DNA from: Shewanella sp. UCD-KL12 | Lineage (GTDB): Bacteria > Pseudomonadota > Gammaproteobacteria > Enterobacterales > Shewanellaceae | Assembly: GCF_001957125.1 (NCBI RefSeq) | Contig: NZ_MPHJ01000001.1 | Coordinates: forward strand, 702,882-766,881 | DNA length: 64,000 nt | Direction: 5' to 3' | Shown: positions 7,613 through 17,200 of the stretch, piece after piece | How positions within the stretch are numbered: position 1 is the first letter of the stretch | How the letters are laid out: each line of letters begins with the position of its first letter | Program-made: the position numbers and the translations under genes | The notes under the pieces: generated by a model | Database searches by the model: none | What the model was told of the DNA's origin: nothing | Seen by the model: the letters and a program-made list of their open reading frames with translations, nothing else

Positions 7613-8785
7613 ATGAAGTCACTGTTTCGTTTATCTTTTTTTATTGTTGCTGTCATGACAGTAACAGGGTGTTCACTGTTAGAAGTTAAGCTCGAGAGCG
7701 GAGTGGTGCCACTGCCGCAAGAGCAGCTTAATATGCGGGTCTTTAGCCGAGATTTCAGCCGAAGCTTTTATAGCCAAGTTGAGCAAACTGCCGATCAAAT
7801 CGCCGCCTCAGAGAGCCCTGATGGCCAGGAGCTATATCTGAAGTCGAATGCGCTCATGTGGAAGATATACTCTGAGCAGGCACTGCAGCGCAGTATTTTT
7901 CAGGCATCCCCCGTGGCTGCCATGGTAGATACGTGGGCATTGACGGCGCAGATGACAGACTTTTACGAATCAGGCGCCGGAAAAGAGCTTTTTGGCGTGC
8001 ATCAAGGGTTAGCCATAGAAACCAGTAAAGCACTTGAGGCTGAGTTTGAAAAAACAGCCAAGGGCTTTCTTCCTCGTGGTGATTTCAAAAAGAACCATGC
8101 ATTTATCCAGCAATATGCGGCTGAGCACCCGATCATGGATATGACCTTTAGCCGTCAGTCTGCTTTTAATAATTGGTTAGCGTTTAGAGAGATTAACGAA
8201 TTTGAGGCGGTGACGACTTTTGGATCTGTGCCTGAAGTGATGAGCGATATCTCCGACAGAATGGCGATGATTTCAGAGCAGATGCCAAAGATTTTAGGCT
8301 GGAAAGCTGAGCTTTATGCGCTGCATTCGAACATCAATGCCGATGAAGTGCAGGCCACGTTAGTGAGCATAAGTGAAACCTCGGCGCGTTTTCAGGAGTT
8401 GATGGCACAAAGCCCTGAAATGATGCAGGCACTCGCTGTCGATATGCGTCGAGAACTGAGCCCTCTACTGCAACAGCTTAGTGACTCGACCGACGATAAG
8501 TTAGCTCAATTATCTGTCGAGCGTAAGGCGTTAGAGTTGATGATCAAAAATGAGCGTCAGGCACTGGAAGAGATGGTGGCAAGAGAGCGGGTCGCTGCGG
8601 CGGCTAATCTTGATGATATCTCTAAGCATACGGTTGAGGTGGTATTTCAGGAGCTGACTAAGACACTCAAGAGCTTGATCCTCTACTTTGTGCTCTTCTT
8701 ACTGGTTGTGTTTTTCGCGCCACTTGGTTTAGGTGTATGGCTAGGTAAGCGCATGGTTAAAAGAGAAAGCAGCGCCGCTAATTAG
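7613..8785 (+). CDS. Membrane-anchored lipoprotein with coiled coil
   Basis: A 390-residue protein. From ATG 7613 it has a typical lipoprotein signal (MKSLFRLSFF, hydrophobic core, VTGC with Cys at about 20). ATG 7592 and GTG 7571 are possible earlier starts, but GGGGAG lies just before 7613. The middle is helical with many Gln, Glu and Met. A long coiled-coil segment (about 290-345, rich in RKALELMIKNERQALEEM) leads to one membrane helix at about 358-378 and a short basic tail. The layout recalls signalling or envelope-spanning scaffold proteins. I recall similar Shewanella proteins being labelled chemotaxis proteins, which I cannot support from motifs. Confidence 0.7.
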   Translation: MKSLFRLSFFIVAVMTVTGCSLLEVKLESGVVPLPQEQLNMRVFSRDFSRSFYSQVEQTADQIAASESPDGQELYLKSNALMWKIYSEQALQRSIFQASPVAAMVDTWALTAQMTDFYESGAGKELFGVHQGLAIETSKALEAEFEKTAKGFLPRGDFKKNHAFIQQYAAEHPIMDMTFSRQSAFNNWLAFREINEFEAVTTFGSVPEVMSDISDRMAMISEQMPKILGWKAELYALHSNINADEVQATLVSISETSARFQELMAQSPEMMQALAVDMRRELSPLLQQLSDSTDDKLAQLSVERKALELMIKNERQALEEMVARERVAAAANLDDISKHTVEVVFQELTKTLKSLILYFVLFLLVVFFAPLGLGVWLGKRMVKRESSAAN

Positions 8786-8912
8786 GAGCGAGGTTCTGTT
8801 TTCTTGCTCCCGTATCTGCTTTATACTTTCTGTATATTGCTAACTGTTCTCTTGAGTTTGAGGTAACAGTTAGCGCCTCTCATTTCTTCTTGTATTAAAG
8901 AGTAATAGCACC

Positions 8913-10250
8913 TTGCCACAAAGCTCTCCGTCAGATAAAGCGACACAACTCAATCAACTTAGCTTTAATCAACTTGGCTACAATCAACTTAGCCATTTAG
9001 CGCAATTTGAGCGACTCGATTCCCTGTTGATGAAGAGCCGTGCACTGTGGCAAGTGAAAGCATTTGAGTGTACTGAGTTACCGTGGGCTGACACATTTCC
9101 ATCTTTAGCCGATAAAGTATGGTCCATCGATGATGCTGATATTGATGCACTCGACCAACAGCAAGAGAGGCTCAATGCTGAGCTATTACCAGCATTGCTT
9201 AATGATTTAACCAATCTTGATGACTCTGCAGCTAATGAATTCATTTGCCAATTGGCGTTACTGCAACAGGTGGAATCTCAGGTATCTACTCCCGCTGTAA
9301 ACAAGGCGGGTGATGAGCTGTTACCAAGCCAGCAAGCCAGTCATTTTAGCGCGGGGATTAAAGGCCGTAAGTGGCAGCAAATCACCTCGTTTGCGGCTCA
9401 AATTAAGCCAACAAACACTGAAGTGTTAGAGTGGTGCGCAGGCAAGGGGCATTTAGGACGATTAATTGCTAAAGCACACGCAAGACCTGTTGTGAGTCTT
9501 GAGTGGCAACAGAGTCTCTGCGATGCGGGCACTGAATTTGCGCAGCAATGGCGCTTACCCCAAACCTTTATCTGCGCTGATGCCTTCGAGCCCCATCAAT
9601 CAAAGTTACAAGCCAAGCAGCAAGCTGTGGCGCTGCATGCGTGTGGCGATCTGCATGTGCGTTTGTTGTATTTAGCGTCTAAAGCCAATACTGAGTCTAT
9701 TGCCATCTCACCTTGTTGTTATCACCTGATACAGGCAAAGCAGTATCAAGCTATGTCTGCTGCCGCCAAAAGCAGCGGCCTTGTGTTATCAAGGCACGAT
9801 CTGCAGATGCCATTGCAGCAAAGTGCTATCGCCAACCCTAAACAGAAAGCGTATCGTCACAGAGAGATTGCCTGGCGCCTTGGTTTTGACTCTCTACAAA
9901 GGGAGATAAATCAAAGCCAGCAGTATTTGCCTATCCCCTCAGTGAAGCAGAGCCAGCTCAATCAAGATTTTGAAACCTTCTGTCGCTGGGCAGGCGTTCA
10001 AAAATCAGTCCCCATACCTGCAGTGCTAGATTTTGCACATTATCAAGAATTGGGGATTGCGAGGCAGCGACTCACCCGACGCATCGATCTTGTGGCTCAC
10101 CTATTTCGCAGGATACTTGAGCACTGGTTACTGCTCGATAGGATCTGTTTTTTAGAAGCGCAGGGGTATCACGTTAACCTAAGTCGTTTTTGCTCTGAGA
10201 CGGTGACTCCGAGAAATTTTCTAATATTGGCTGAAAAATCTACAAACTAA
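8913..10250 (+). CDS. SAM-dependent methyltransferase, METTL25/RRNAD1-like
   Basis: A 445-residue cytosolic protein. The SAM-binding motif EWCAGKGHLGR is at about residues 171-181. It is followed by an acidic strand end (VVSLEW), HACGDLH (about 245-251) and SPCCYHL (about 270). The last two are typical of the PF13679 methyltransferase family that includes eukaryotic METTL25. The N-terminal 130 residues are Gln/Leu-rich. TTG 8913 is the only sensible start near AAAGAG; the next Met is about 35 codons in. The substrate is unknown (RNA or protein). Confidence 0.75.
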   Translation: MPQSSPSDKATQLNQLSFNQLGYNQLSHLAQFERLDSLLMKSRALWQVKAFECTELPWADTFPSLADKVWSIDDADIDALDQQQERLNAELLPALLNDLTNLDDSAANEFICQLALLQQVESQVSTPAVNKAGDELLPSQQASHFSAGIKGRKWQQITSFAAQIKPTNTEVLEWCAGKGHLGRLIAKAHARPVVSLEWQQSLCDAGTEFAQQWRLPQTFICADAFEPHQSKLQAKQQAVALHACGDLHVRLLYLASKANTESIAISPCCYHLIQAKQYQAMSAAAKSSGLVLSRHDLQMPLQQSAIANPKQKAYRHREIAWRLGFDSLQREINQSQQYLPIPSVKQSQLNQDFETFCRWAGVQKSVPIPAVLDFAHYQELGIARQRLTRRIDLVAHLFRRILEHWLLLDRICFLEAQGYHVNLSRFCSETVTPRNFLILAEKSTN

Positions 10251-10370
10251 CATTTCTTATATAATTATTGCACTAAGTCATTGTTTACATAGCCTAGTTA
10301 TTAATATTTATGTTTATTTTGTTTTACTGGCACTGAGAAAGTTTGAACAAACTTGTAGTTTATTAGTGAA

Positions 10371-10395
10371 AAAACCGCACTAGAGACGGTTTTTT
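10371..10395 (+). terminator. Weak terminator after the methyltransferase gene
   Basis: AAAACCG and CGGTTTT form a short stem with a 9-nt loop followed by TTTATTG. It lies about 120 bp past the stop and 105 bp before oleA. Confidence 0.4.
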
Positions 10396-10499
10396 ATTGA
10401 ATCATTAGCCTTTTCTTGCTCAAATGTCGGGTTAATACTAAATAACAATACTTATTGGCTGATGTCGCGCCGATACAGTGAGCGAAATAATACTGTTTC

Positions 10500-11549
10500 A
10501 TGAAATATTCCCAAGTATTTATCAACAGCCTGGCTTATGAATTGGCCCCTGAAGTGGTGTCCACTTCTGAACTAGAATCTCGTTTGGCGCCGTTATATAA
10601 AAAGTTTCGTATTCCAATGGGGCAGCTTGCTGCACTCACAGGGATCACTGAGCGTCGTTGGTGGCCTAAAGGTCATCGATTATCTGACGGTGCATTGGCT
10701 GCTGCACATAAAGCCATTGATGAAACGGGTGTCCAGGTCAGTGATTTAGGCGCTGTGGTTTATACCGGCGTATGTCGAGATCAGCATGAGCCTGCGACGG
10801 CTTGTCGTATTGCGGCCGAGCTAGGCGTATCGAAAGATACGGCTATCTATGACATCAGTAATGCATGCCTTGGCGTGTTATCAGGCATATTAGATATCGC
10901 AAACCGCATTGAGCTAGGCCAGATCAAGGCCGGTTTAGTCGTGTCATGTGAGTCAGCCCGTCATATTGTCGATATCACTATTGATAACATGCTTGCAGAG
11001 CCAACGATGCAAAACTATGCCCAGTCTTTAGCAACCTTAACCGGTGGCTCTGGCGCTGTTGCTGTATTGCTAACTGACGGTAGCTTACCTTTGAAGGGAG
11101 ACCGTCAGCACCAGTTGCTTGGCGCGAGTCATCTATCTGCGCCTGAGCACCATAACTTATGTCAGTGGGGCTTACAGGAAGCGGGCTTACAGTTATACCG
11201 TGAGTTTATGCGTACCGACGGTGTTGCACTGCTCAAAGAGGGTGTAGAGCTTGCTCGTCATACTTGGAGTCATTTCTTAGAGCAGCGTGACTGGGTGGTT
11301 GAGCAGGTCGATAAGGTCATCTGTCATCAGGTGGGCGCGTCAAATCGACGCCAGGTGCTTAATGCACTGAATATCCCCCATGAGAAAGAGTTTCCGACTT
11401 ATCAGCTACTAGGCAACATGGGAACCGTTTCTTTGCCTGTAACTGCGGCGATTGCCCATGACCAAGGCTTTTTACAAAAAGGTGATCAAGTCAGCTTTTT
11501 GGGAATAGGCAGTGGTCTTAACTGCATGATGCTTGGAATCAAGTGGTAG
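10500..11549 (+). CDS. oleA: OleA, acyl-CoA head-to-head condensing thiolase
   Basis: A 349-residue thiolase-fold enzyme. OleA joins two fatty acyl-CoA chains by a non-decarboxylative Claisen condensation to give a beta-keto acid, the first step of long-chain olefin synthesis. Catalytic residues of the family are visible: C123 in SNACLGVLSG, E97 in DQHEPATACR, H276 in ICHQVGAS and N306 in LLGNMGT. The C-terminal GIGSGLNCMML loop is also typical. It begins the oleABCD cluster and lies 172 bp before oleB. The leader contains no strong Shine-Dalgarno. In Shewanella this pathway makes a polyunsaturated C31 hydrocarbon from acyl chains. Confidence 0.95.
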   Translation: MKYSQVFINSLAYELAPEVVSTSELESRLAPLYKKFRIPMGQLAALTGITERRWWPKGHRLSDGALAAAHKAIDETGVQVSDLGAVVYTGVCRDQHEPATACRIAAELGVSKDTAIYDISNACLGVLSGILDIANRIELGQIKAGLVVSCESARHIVDITIDNMLAEPTMQNYAQSLATLTGGSGAVAVLLTDGSLPLKGDRQHQLLGASHLSAPEHHNLCQWGLQEAGLQLYREFMRTDGVALLKEGVELARHTWSHFLEQRDWVVEQVDKVICHQVGASNRRQVLNALNIPHEKEFPTYQLLGNMGTVSLPVTAAIAHDQGFLQKGDQVSFLGIGSGLNCMMLGIKW

Positions 11550-11721
11550 CGAGTTAGTAGCAGGGTACGCCTCTATAACTGCTCTCATATCGGATGGGAA
11601 GCTAATGTCTTAATGCTTAACTGCGATTAGAACCTTAGTAACTTGCCCAAATCTCCAAAGAATTAACTTTATGCGCCGCTTAATCGCGGCGTGTTAATGA
11701 TAAGAATATTTAGGAAGTGTC

Positions 11722-12606
11722 ATGTTAGATACTCTGTTTCCCTTCAAGCGCAACTATCTCGATAGAAACGGCCATAAGCTTCAATATGTGAATGAAGGTC
11801 AAGGCGAGCCCGTTGTGATGGTGCATGGTAATCCGAGCTGGTCTTTTTATTACCGTAATGTCGTGTCGGCACTGAGCGCAAATCATCAATGTATTGTTCC
11901 GGATCATATTGGTTGCGGTCTGTCTGATAAGCCTGACGACAGTGGCTATGATTACACATTAAAAAATCGTGTCGATGATTTAGAAGCCCTGCTTGAACAT
12001 CTTGATGTGAAAGAGAACATCACCTTAGTTGTACATGACTGGGGTGGAATGATAGGTATGGGCTTTGCGGCTCGTTACCCTGAGCGTATTAAAAAGCTGG
12101 TCATTCTGAATACTGGCGCTTTTCATTTGCCACAGAGCAAGCCGTTTCCATGGCCGCTTTGGATCTGCCGTAACACGCTACTCGGTACGGGGTTAGTGCG
12201 TGGATTCAATGCTTTTTCATCTATTGCTTCCTATGTTGGCGTTAAACGTAAGCCGATGGCAAAAGAGATACGCGAAGCCTATGTTGCGCCATTTAACTCT
12301 TGGGCGAACCGCATCTCAACCTTGAGATTTGTGCAAGATATCCCGCTTAAAGAGGGCGATAGAAACTATGAGCTTGTGTCGGAGATCGCCGCAAGTTTAC
12401 CTAAGTTTGCTAATGTGCCGACAATGATCTGTTGGGGCTTAAAAGATTTTGTGTTCGATAAGCATTTCTTAGCGCAATGGAAAGTTGAAATGCCCCATGC
12501 AACAGTGCATGAGTTCGCCGACTGTGGTCACTATATTCTTGAAGATGCCAGTGATGAAGTTGTTGGTCATATCACTCAATTTATGAGTCGTGATTCGGTA
12601 TCTTAA
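11722..12606 (+). CDS. oleB: OleB, beta-lactone decarboxylase (alpha/beta hydrolase)
   Basis: A 294-residue alpha/beta-hydrolase of the haloalkane-dehalogenase-like branch. OleB decarboxylates the cis-beta-lactone made by OleC, giving the cis-olefin and CO2. Seen motifs: the oxyanion segment VHGNPSWSFYYRN (about 34-46), the nucleophile elbow VVHDWGGMIG with D106, and the late catalytic His in FADCGHYILED (about H270). AGGAAG precedes ATG 11722. OleB and OleC are separate genes here, unlike the OleBC fusions of actinobacteria. A terminator-like hairpin follows. Confidence 0.94.
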   Translation: MLDTLFPFKRNYLDRNGHKLQYVNEGQGEPVVMVHGNPSWSFYYRNVVSALSANHQCIVPDHIGCGLSDKPDDSGYDYTLKNRVDDLEALLEHLDVKENITLVVHDWGGMIGMGFAARYPERIKKLVILNTGAFHLPQSKPFPWPLWICRNTLLGTGLVRGFNAFSSIASYVGVKRKPMAKEIREAYVAPFNSWANRISTLRFVQDIPLKEGDRNYELVSEIAASLPKFANVPTMICWGLKDFVFDKHFLAQWKVEMPHATVHEFADCGHYILEDASDEVVGHITQFMSRDSVS

Positions 12607-12662
12607 TTCTCGCACAGAGTTGATAGCGAGCGGGGTAATCCCAATAGGTATAAATACAATTA

Positions 12663-12687
12663 AGCGGTCAAGATTGACCGCTTTTTT
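12663..12687 (+). terminator. Terminator-like hairpin between oleB and oleC
   Basis: AGCGGTCA pairs with TGACCGCT around AGAT, followed by six T. It stands 56 bp after oleB and 30 bp before oleC, so oleCD transcription may be reduced or start separately. Confidence 0.75.
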
Positions 12688-12716
12688 CATTTTTAGTGAT
12701 AACAAAGGTCATAGAC

Positions 12717-14492
12717 ATGCCAGCTTCTTTTACGACCAACGATACTTCAAACGACCAAAACTCAAATGAAAACATGAGTGATTCTGTCGATATTCATATC
12801 GAACAGGGCGCTAATCTTTGTCGTCATCTTCATCATGCGGCGAATCATATTCCCGATGAACTTGCTGTGGCGGTACAAAAGGCTTCAGGCTCATTCTTCA
12901 GCGCCAAAACACTCAATTATCAAGAACTCAGCTTTTTATCCTTAGATAAGCAAAGCGATCGTATTGCCCATGGTTTAACTGCCTTTGGTATCAAGCGTGG
13001 TATGAAGGCGGTGTTGATGGTTACGCCGAGTGTTGATTTTTTTACGCTGACTTTTGCGCTGTTTAAAGCGGGTATAGTGCCTATCTTGGTCGACCCTGGT
13101 ATGGGGGTTAAAAACCTTAAACAATGTTTTGAGGAGTCTCAGCCCGACGCTTTTATAGGTATTCCTAAGGCACATATTGCGCGTAAGCTGTTTGGCTGGG
13201 GTAAAGAGTCGGTCAAGTATTTGATTAGTGTTGGTGGTGGCTTGTTCGGTGGTAAGCAACTTGATGCGATAAAAGCATTGGGTAGTGATGCGCCTTACGA
13301 GATGGCTTGGCTTGATAAAAATGAGATGGCGGCCATCTTATTTACCAGTGGTAGCACTGGCACCCCAAAGGGCGTGGTCTACTCCCATAAGATGTTTGAA
13401 GCGCAAATTACTGCGCTACGGGATGATTATGGCATTAAACCCGGTGAGCGAGACTTAGCCACTTTTCCGCTGTTTTCACTATTTGGCCCCGCATTGGGTA
13501 TGGCTTCAATTATTCCTGAGATGGATGCCAGTAAGCCGATTACTGCTAACCCTGAATACCTGTTTGCCGCTATTGAAAAGTACCAATGTAGTAATATGTT
13601 CGTAAACCCAGCTTTGATTGAACGATTAGGCCAGGCAGGCGTGCAGCAAGTCGATGATAGTGAGGTTCGTCTCCATAAGCTAAACAGTATCCAGCGAGTT
13701 ATCTCAGCGGGCGCGCCTGCGACTATCGCGTCAATTAAGCATTTCAGTAAAATGCTCAATGACGGTGTAGAGGTGCTTAACTCCTATGGGGCGACTGAAT
13801 CTCTGCCGTTAAGTAAGATGGGCAGCCAGGCGTTATTTAAGACCACAGAGGTGACAGATAGCGGCGGCGGGATCTGTGTCGGCGATGCCATCAATGGTGT
13901 TGATATTGCCATTATTGAGATCACCGAGCAGCCTATAGCACAGTGGAGTGACTCGCTGAGATTGGAGGCGGGGCAGATAGGCGAAATTGTTGTTAAAGGC
14001 CCTATGGTGAGTCAAAGCTATTACCGCCGAGATAGTGCAACAGAGCAGGCTAAAATTAAAGACGGTGAACTTAGTCGTCATCGAATGGGCGATCTCGGTT
14101 ACCTCGACAGTGAAGGCAAGCTGTGGATGTGTGGCCGTAAAGCCCATAGAGTGGATGCCAGTAGCGGTAAACGTTACTTCTCTATTCCTGCAGAGCGAAT
14201 ATTTAATACTCACCCGCAAGTTAAGCGTTCGGCGCTAGTTGGGGTTGAAGTGCGTAATCAATCAGGTAGTGAAATCGTGCCGCTACTTTGCATTGAGCTT
14301 GAACAGTCTCTCTCTTGCTCCCTTGGTGCAGGGCTTTATGCTGAGCTTAATGCAATTGCTGAGCAACATAGTCAAACCGAGGGAATAACGCGTTTTCTTA
14401 TCCATCCGGAATTTCCGGTGGATATCCGCCATAACGCTAAAATCTTCAGAGAAAAGTTGGCCGTCTGGGCCCAAAACAAGCATAAGGAATAG
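12717..14492 (+). CDS. oleC: OleC, beta-lactone synthetase (ANL superfamily)
   Basis: A 591-residue adenylate-forming enzyme. OleC uses ATP to convert the beta-hydroxy acid from OleD into a beta-lactone. The AMP-binding P-loop is seen as [18 protein letters not shown], with the later [12 protein letters not shown] (A5-type) motif and [18 protein letters not shown] (A7/A8). An Asn/Ser-rich N-terminal leader precedes the domain. ATG 12717 is chosen because AAAGG lies 9 nt upstream, while GTG 12696 directly follows the oleB terminator. oleD starts 3 bp after the stop, so the two are co-translated. Confidence 0.94.
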   Translation: MPASFTTNDTSNDQNSNENMSDSVDIHIEQGANLCRHLHHAANHIPDELAVAVQKASGSFFSAKTLNYQELSFLSLDKQSDRIAHGLTAFGIKRGMKAVLMVTPSVDFFTLTFALFKAGIVPILVDPGMGVKNLKQCFEESQPDAFIGIPKAHIARKLFGWGKESVKYLISVGGGLFGGKQLDAIKALGSDAPYEMAWLDKNEMAAILFTSGSTGTPKGVVYSHKMFEAQITALRDDYGIKPGERDLATFPLFSLFGPALGMASIIPEMDASKPITANPEYLFAAIEKYQCSNMFVNPALIERLGQAGVQQVDDSEVRLHKLNSIQRVISAGAPATIASIKHFSKMLNDGVEVLNSYGATESLPLSKMGSQALFKTTEVTDSGGGICVGDAINGVDIAIIEITEQPIAQWSDSLRLEAGQIGEIVVKGPMVSQSYYRRDSATEQAKIKDGELSRHRMGDLGYLDSEGKLWMCGRKAHRVDASSGKRYFSIPAERIFNTHPQVKRSALVGVEVRNQSGSEIVPLLCIELEQSLSCSLGAGLYAELNAIAEQHSQTEGITRFLIHPEFPVDIRHNAKIFREKLAVWAQNKHKE

Positions 14493-14495
14493 TCC

Positions 14496-15572
14496 ATGAC
14501 CGCTACACTCGAAACTTTGCAGCCTCTAGAGGCATTCGATGCTTTAGAGCAACAAGCCTTGCTCACTTTGAAGGCGTCGGCTAAGCAGGCATTTGTCACC
14601 GGCGCGGGCGGTTTTCTTGGTAAAGCAATATGCCAACGCCTTATCGCAGCGGGTATAAAAGTGACAGGTTTTGCGCGAGGTGATTACCCAGAGTTATCCG
14701 CTATGGGCGTGACTATGGTGAAAGGCGATATTGCCGATAAAGCGTGCGTACTAAACGCCATGCAAGGGTGCGACCTAGTGTTTCATGTCGCATCTAAGGC
14801 CGGCGTTTGGGGCAGTAAGCAGAGTTATTTCTCACCAAATGTTGATGGTGCGGCGAATATTATCTCAGCTTGCCAGCAGCTTAATATCGATAAACTGGTT
14901 TATACCAGTACCCCAAGTGTTACCTTTGCGGGTGTTGATGAGTCCGGCATCGATGAGAGTGCGCCTTATGCTGAGACTTATCTGAATTATTATGGTGAGT
15001 CTAAGGCGATTGCCGAGCAGATGGTGATTAAGGCCAACTCCAGCACACTGAAAACGGTTTCACTAAGGCCGCATCTTATTTGGGGGCCGCAAGACCCTCA
15101 TCTTGTACCGCGTGTGATAGAGCGGGCAAAGGCGGGCAGGTTAAAGCTTGTTGGCAAAGAGGATAAGCTGGTAGATACCATCTATGTCGGCAATGCTGCC
15201 TATGCACATATTTTAGCGGCAGTTAATCTCTCGAGTGACAGTGCGACTGCTGCCGGTAAGGCCTATTTTCTGAGTAATGACGAGCCAATTACCATGGCAG
15301 CTATGCTGAATAAGATTTTGGCTTGTGTCGATCTGCCTGAAGTGACTAAGCGCGTGCCGTCAGGTGTGGCCTACGCTGCAGGTGTCGTACTCGAAAGCGC
15401 TTATGGGGTGTTAGGCAAGCAAGATGAGCCTATGATGACTCGGTTTGTCGCAAGACAGTTATCGACCAGCCATTACTTCGATATCACCGCTGCGAAAACA
15501 GATTTCGGCTATTCACCTATTATCAGTATTGACCAAGGGATGGTAAAACTGAGAGAGTATCTAACCTCTTAA
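14496..15572 (+). CDS. oleD: OleD, NADPH-dependent 2-alkyl-3-ketoacyl reductase
   Basis: A 358-residue extended short-chain dehydrogenase (3-beta-HSD-like). OleD reduces the OleA product to the 2-alkyl-3-hydroxy acid used by OleC. The Rossmann motif FVTGAGGFLGKAICQRL is at about 33-49, the TSTPSV strand near 143-148 and the catalytic YGESK (Tyr and Lys) near 164-168. AAGGAATAG sits before the ATG, 3 bp after oleC. An inverted repeat follows the gene. Confidence 0.94.
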   Translation: MTATLETLQPLEAFDALEQQALLTLKASAKQAFVTGAGGFLGKAICQRLIAAGIKVTGFARGDYPELSAMGVTMVKGDIADKACVLNAMQGCDLVFHVASKAGVWGSKQSYFSPNVDGAANIISACQQLNIDKLVYTSTPSVTFAGVDESGIDESAPYAETYLNYYGESKAIAEQMVIKANSSTLKTVSLRPHLIWGPQDPHLVPRVIERAKAGRLKLVGKEDKLVDTIYVGNAAYAHILAAVNLSSDSATAAGKAYFLSNDEPITMAAMLNKILACVDLPEVTKRVPSGVAYAAGVVLESAYGVLGKQDEPMMTRFVARQLSTSHYFDITAAKTDFGYSPIISIDQGMVKLREYLTS

Positions 15573-15577
15573 TTTAG

Positions 15578-15617
15578 TTGGGCATCTTAGACTTTATCTT
15601 AAGCTCGAGATGCCCAA
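15578..15617 (+). terminator. Inverted repeat after oleD
   Basis: TTGGGCATCT pairs with AGATGCCCAA around a 20-nt loop. No long T-tract follows, so it may be a weak terminator or an RNA-stability hairpin before the lipocalin-like gene. Confidence 0.5.
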
Positions 15618-15638
15618 GTTTCACCTCAAGGATGAAGT

Positions 15639-16112
15639 ATGTCAGTTCGCTCCCTCTTTCGTATCACAACCCCATTGTTTGCGTTTTCAGCGTTAGTCTT
15701 ACTGTTTACCGCTACAGCCAATGCCCAAACTAATGAGATTAACATCAACCCCTTTATCGGCAGCTGGCAGCTAGCGTCCGGCAAGTATCTCGATGATAAA
15801 GGGGAGTGGCAAGATTATGCGGCGCTTAATCTCAAGGCGATTAAAGTGATCTCAGCGTCTCATTTTAGCTTCACTACCATGAAGGAGGTTGAAAAGGAGG
15901 GGGTAACCAAACAAGAGTTTTGGGCGGCGGGTACCGGGCATTATGAGTTTACCGATAGCCGGTACATTGAATATCCTCAACTTAACTCTTTCGGCGTCGC
16001 TGAGGGAGAGTCATTTGCCTTCGAATATGAGATTAAAGGTCAAGAGCTACACACTAAGCGAGTTGAAAAGGACGTGCTAAAAGAGGTTGAAGTGTGGCTG
16101 CGGTTGGATTGA
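15639..16112 (+). CDS. Secreted lipocalin-like protein downstream of ole cluster
   Basis: A 157-residue protein with a cleavable signal peptide (hydrophobic stretch to TANAQT, cleavage near residue 30). The mature part starts with NPFIGSWQL, the G-x-W motif of lipocalin-type barrels, and is beta-rich. It could bind a hydrophobic ligand in the periplasm. Its position 66 bp after oleD suggests, but does not prove, a link with the olefin pathway. It is convergent with the pseudouridine synthase gene. Confidence 0.65.
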   Translation: MSVRSLFRITTPLFAFSALVLLFTATANAQTNEININPFIGSWQLASGKYLDDKGEWQDYAALNLKAIKVISASHFSFTTMKEVEKEGVTKQEFWAAGTGHYEFTDSRYIEYPQLNSFGVAEGESFAFEYEIKGQELHTKRVEKDVLKEVEVWLRLD

Positions 16113-16142
16113 ACCGATTGGTATAAAGACCACTGCCAAGCC

Positions 16143-17012
16143 CTAGAGCTTAGGCCTTAACCTCTGGGGAAGCTCGAACTCTTTCATATCACCTGTAATT
16201 GGGCAGGTGAACTTGAGGTAACAGGAGGTCAGTTGTAGGTTAACTGCTCCTTCTGTTGCAACGCCATGAAGTCTATCTCCCACGACAGGGTGACCCGTTG
16301 AGGCCATATGGATACGGATCTGATGCTTACGTCCAGACTCAATTTTAACCTGAACTAAAGAGCGGTTATTCTGTTCATCAAAGGCTAATAATGTAGCGTG
16401 TGAACGAGCCGCTTTACCATCGACATCAGAGTCTATGGTGACTGTTTTCTTAATCTCTGAATCATGAAGCCCTGAACTAAAGTGGCCTTCAACTATCACT
16501 TGGTAGTACTTTTCCAGCTCTCTTATTTCAAAGAGTCTTGCCAATGCAGCAGTGGTTTTTTTGCTGTGACCGATAAGGACCAAGCCACTTGCTGCTCTGT
16601 CTAGTCGGTGGATGATAAAAGCGGGTCTGTCAGGGCTGAGATGAGTTTCAGCATAACGATTTATAGTGGTGTGGTCGCCCCATTTAGAGCCTTGGCACAG
16701 CATGCCATAAGGCTTGTACCAGATACTATATTGGCCGCCATCGAATATGAGTTCTGCACAATCGACCTTGTGCTCAAGCACTTCCTGGTTGTAATACAGG
16801 TGAAGTTCATCACCTAACTTCAATGCGCGCTTTGCTCGACGTAGCCTCTGAGTTTGCTTACCGCGTGTCAGCCACACAGCGCCTTTGTTCATTGCCTGTT
16901 TAATTTGCTGCTTCGATAAGCCTGTCTCGGTGGCGAGCATCGAAGCTGCGTCAGTGTCGACGGATGTAATTGTAAGATGAGATTCGATCACAGTTGGGCT
17001 GATAGGCGGCAT
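16143..17012 (-). CDS. RluA-family RNA pseudouridine synthase
   Basis: A 289-residue cytosolic enzyme that isomerises uridine to pseudouridine in rRNA or tRNA. An S4-like N-terminal region is at about 25-80 (GLSKQQIKQAMNKGAVW). The catalytic motif HRLDRAASGLVL carries D138, and the downstream RKHQIRIHMASTGHPVVGD segment is the conserved closing motif of the family. WYKPYGMLCQG near 98-108 is the preceding conserved strand. Which RNA position is modified cannot be decided from sequence. The upstream 160 bp contains a tandem repeat. Confidence 0.9.
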   Translation of the reverse strand: MPPISPTVIESHLTITSVDTDAASMLATETGLSKQQIKQAMNKGAVWLTRGKQTQRLRRAKRALKLGDELHLYYNQEVLEHKVDCAELIFDGGQYSIWYKPYGMLCQGSKWGDHTTINRYAETHLSPDRPAFIIHRLDRAASGLVLIGHSKKTTAALARLFEIRELEKYYQVIVEGHFSSGLHDSEIKKTVTIDSDVDGKAARSHATLLAFDEQNNRSLVQVKIESGRKHQIRIHMASTGHPVVGDRLHGVATEGAVNLQLTSCYLKFTCPITGDMKEFELPQRLRPKL

Positions 17013-17110
17013 AAAATAAAGGCGTAGCTGATAATGTGCCGTTATTTTACATTAATTGCTTAAGAAGGCTCGCTTATTATATTGGCTGAATCAAGGTTGA
17101 CGGCATTTCA

Positions 17111-17200
17111 GTATTCAACACAGAGATCCTGCATTCAGCACATAAGCTCTGCATTCAGTACATAAGTCCAATATTTAGCACGTAGGATCAGTATTCATAT
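17111..17200. repeat. Imperfect 20-bp tandem repeat, about 4.5 units
   Basis: Units begin at 17111, 17131, 17151, 17171 and 17191 with the core GCATTCAGYACATAAG and variants. The last units overlap the 3' end of the SMR gene, whose stop codon at 17175 lies within the array. Confidence 0.7.

Noticed and set aside
13833..14219. 128-codon minus-strand frame inside oleC
   Set aside because: It is antisense to strongly conserved AMP-ligase motifs and has no supporting context.
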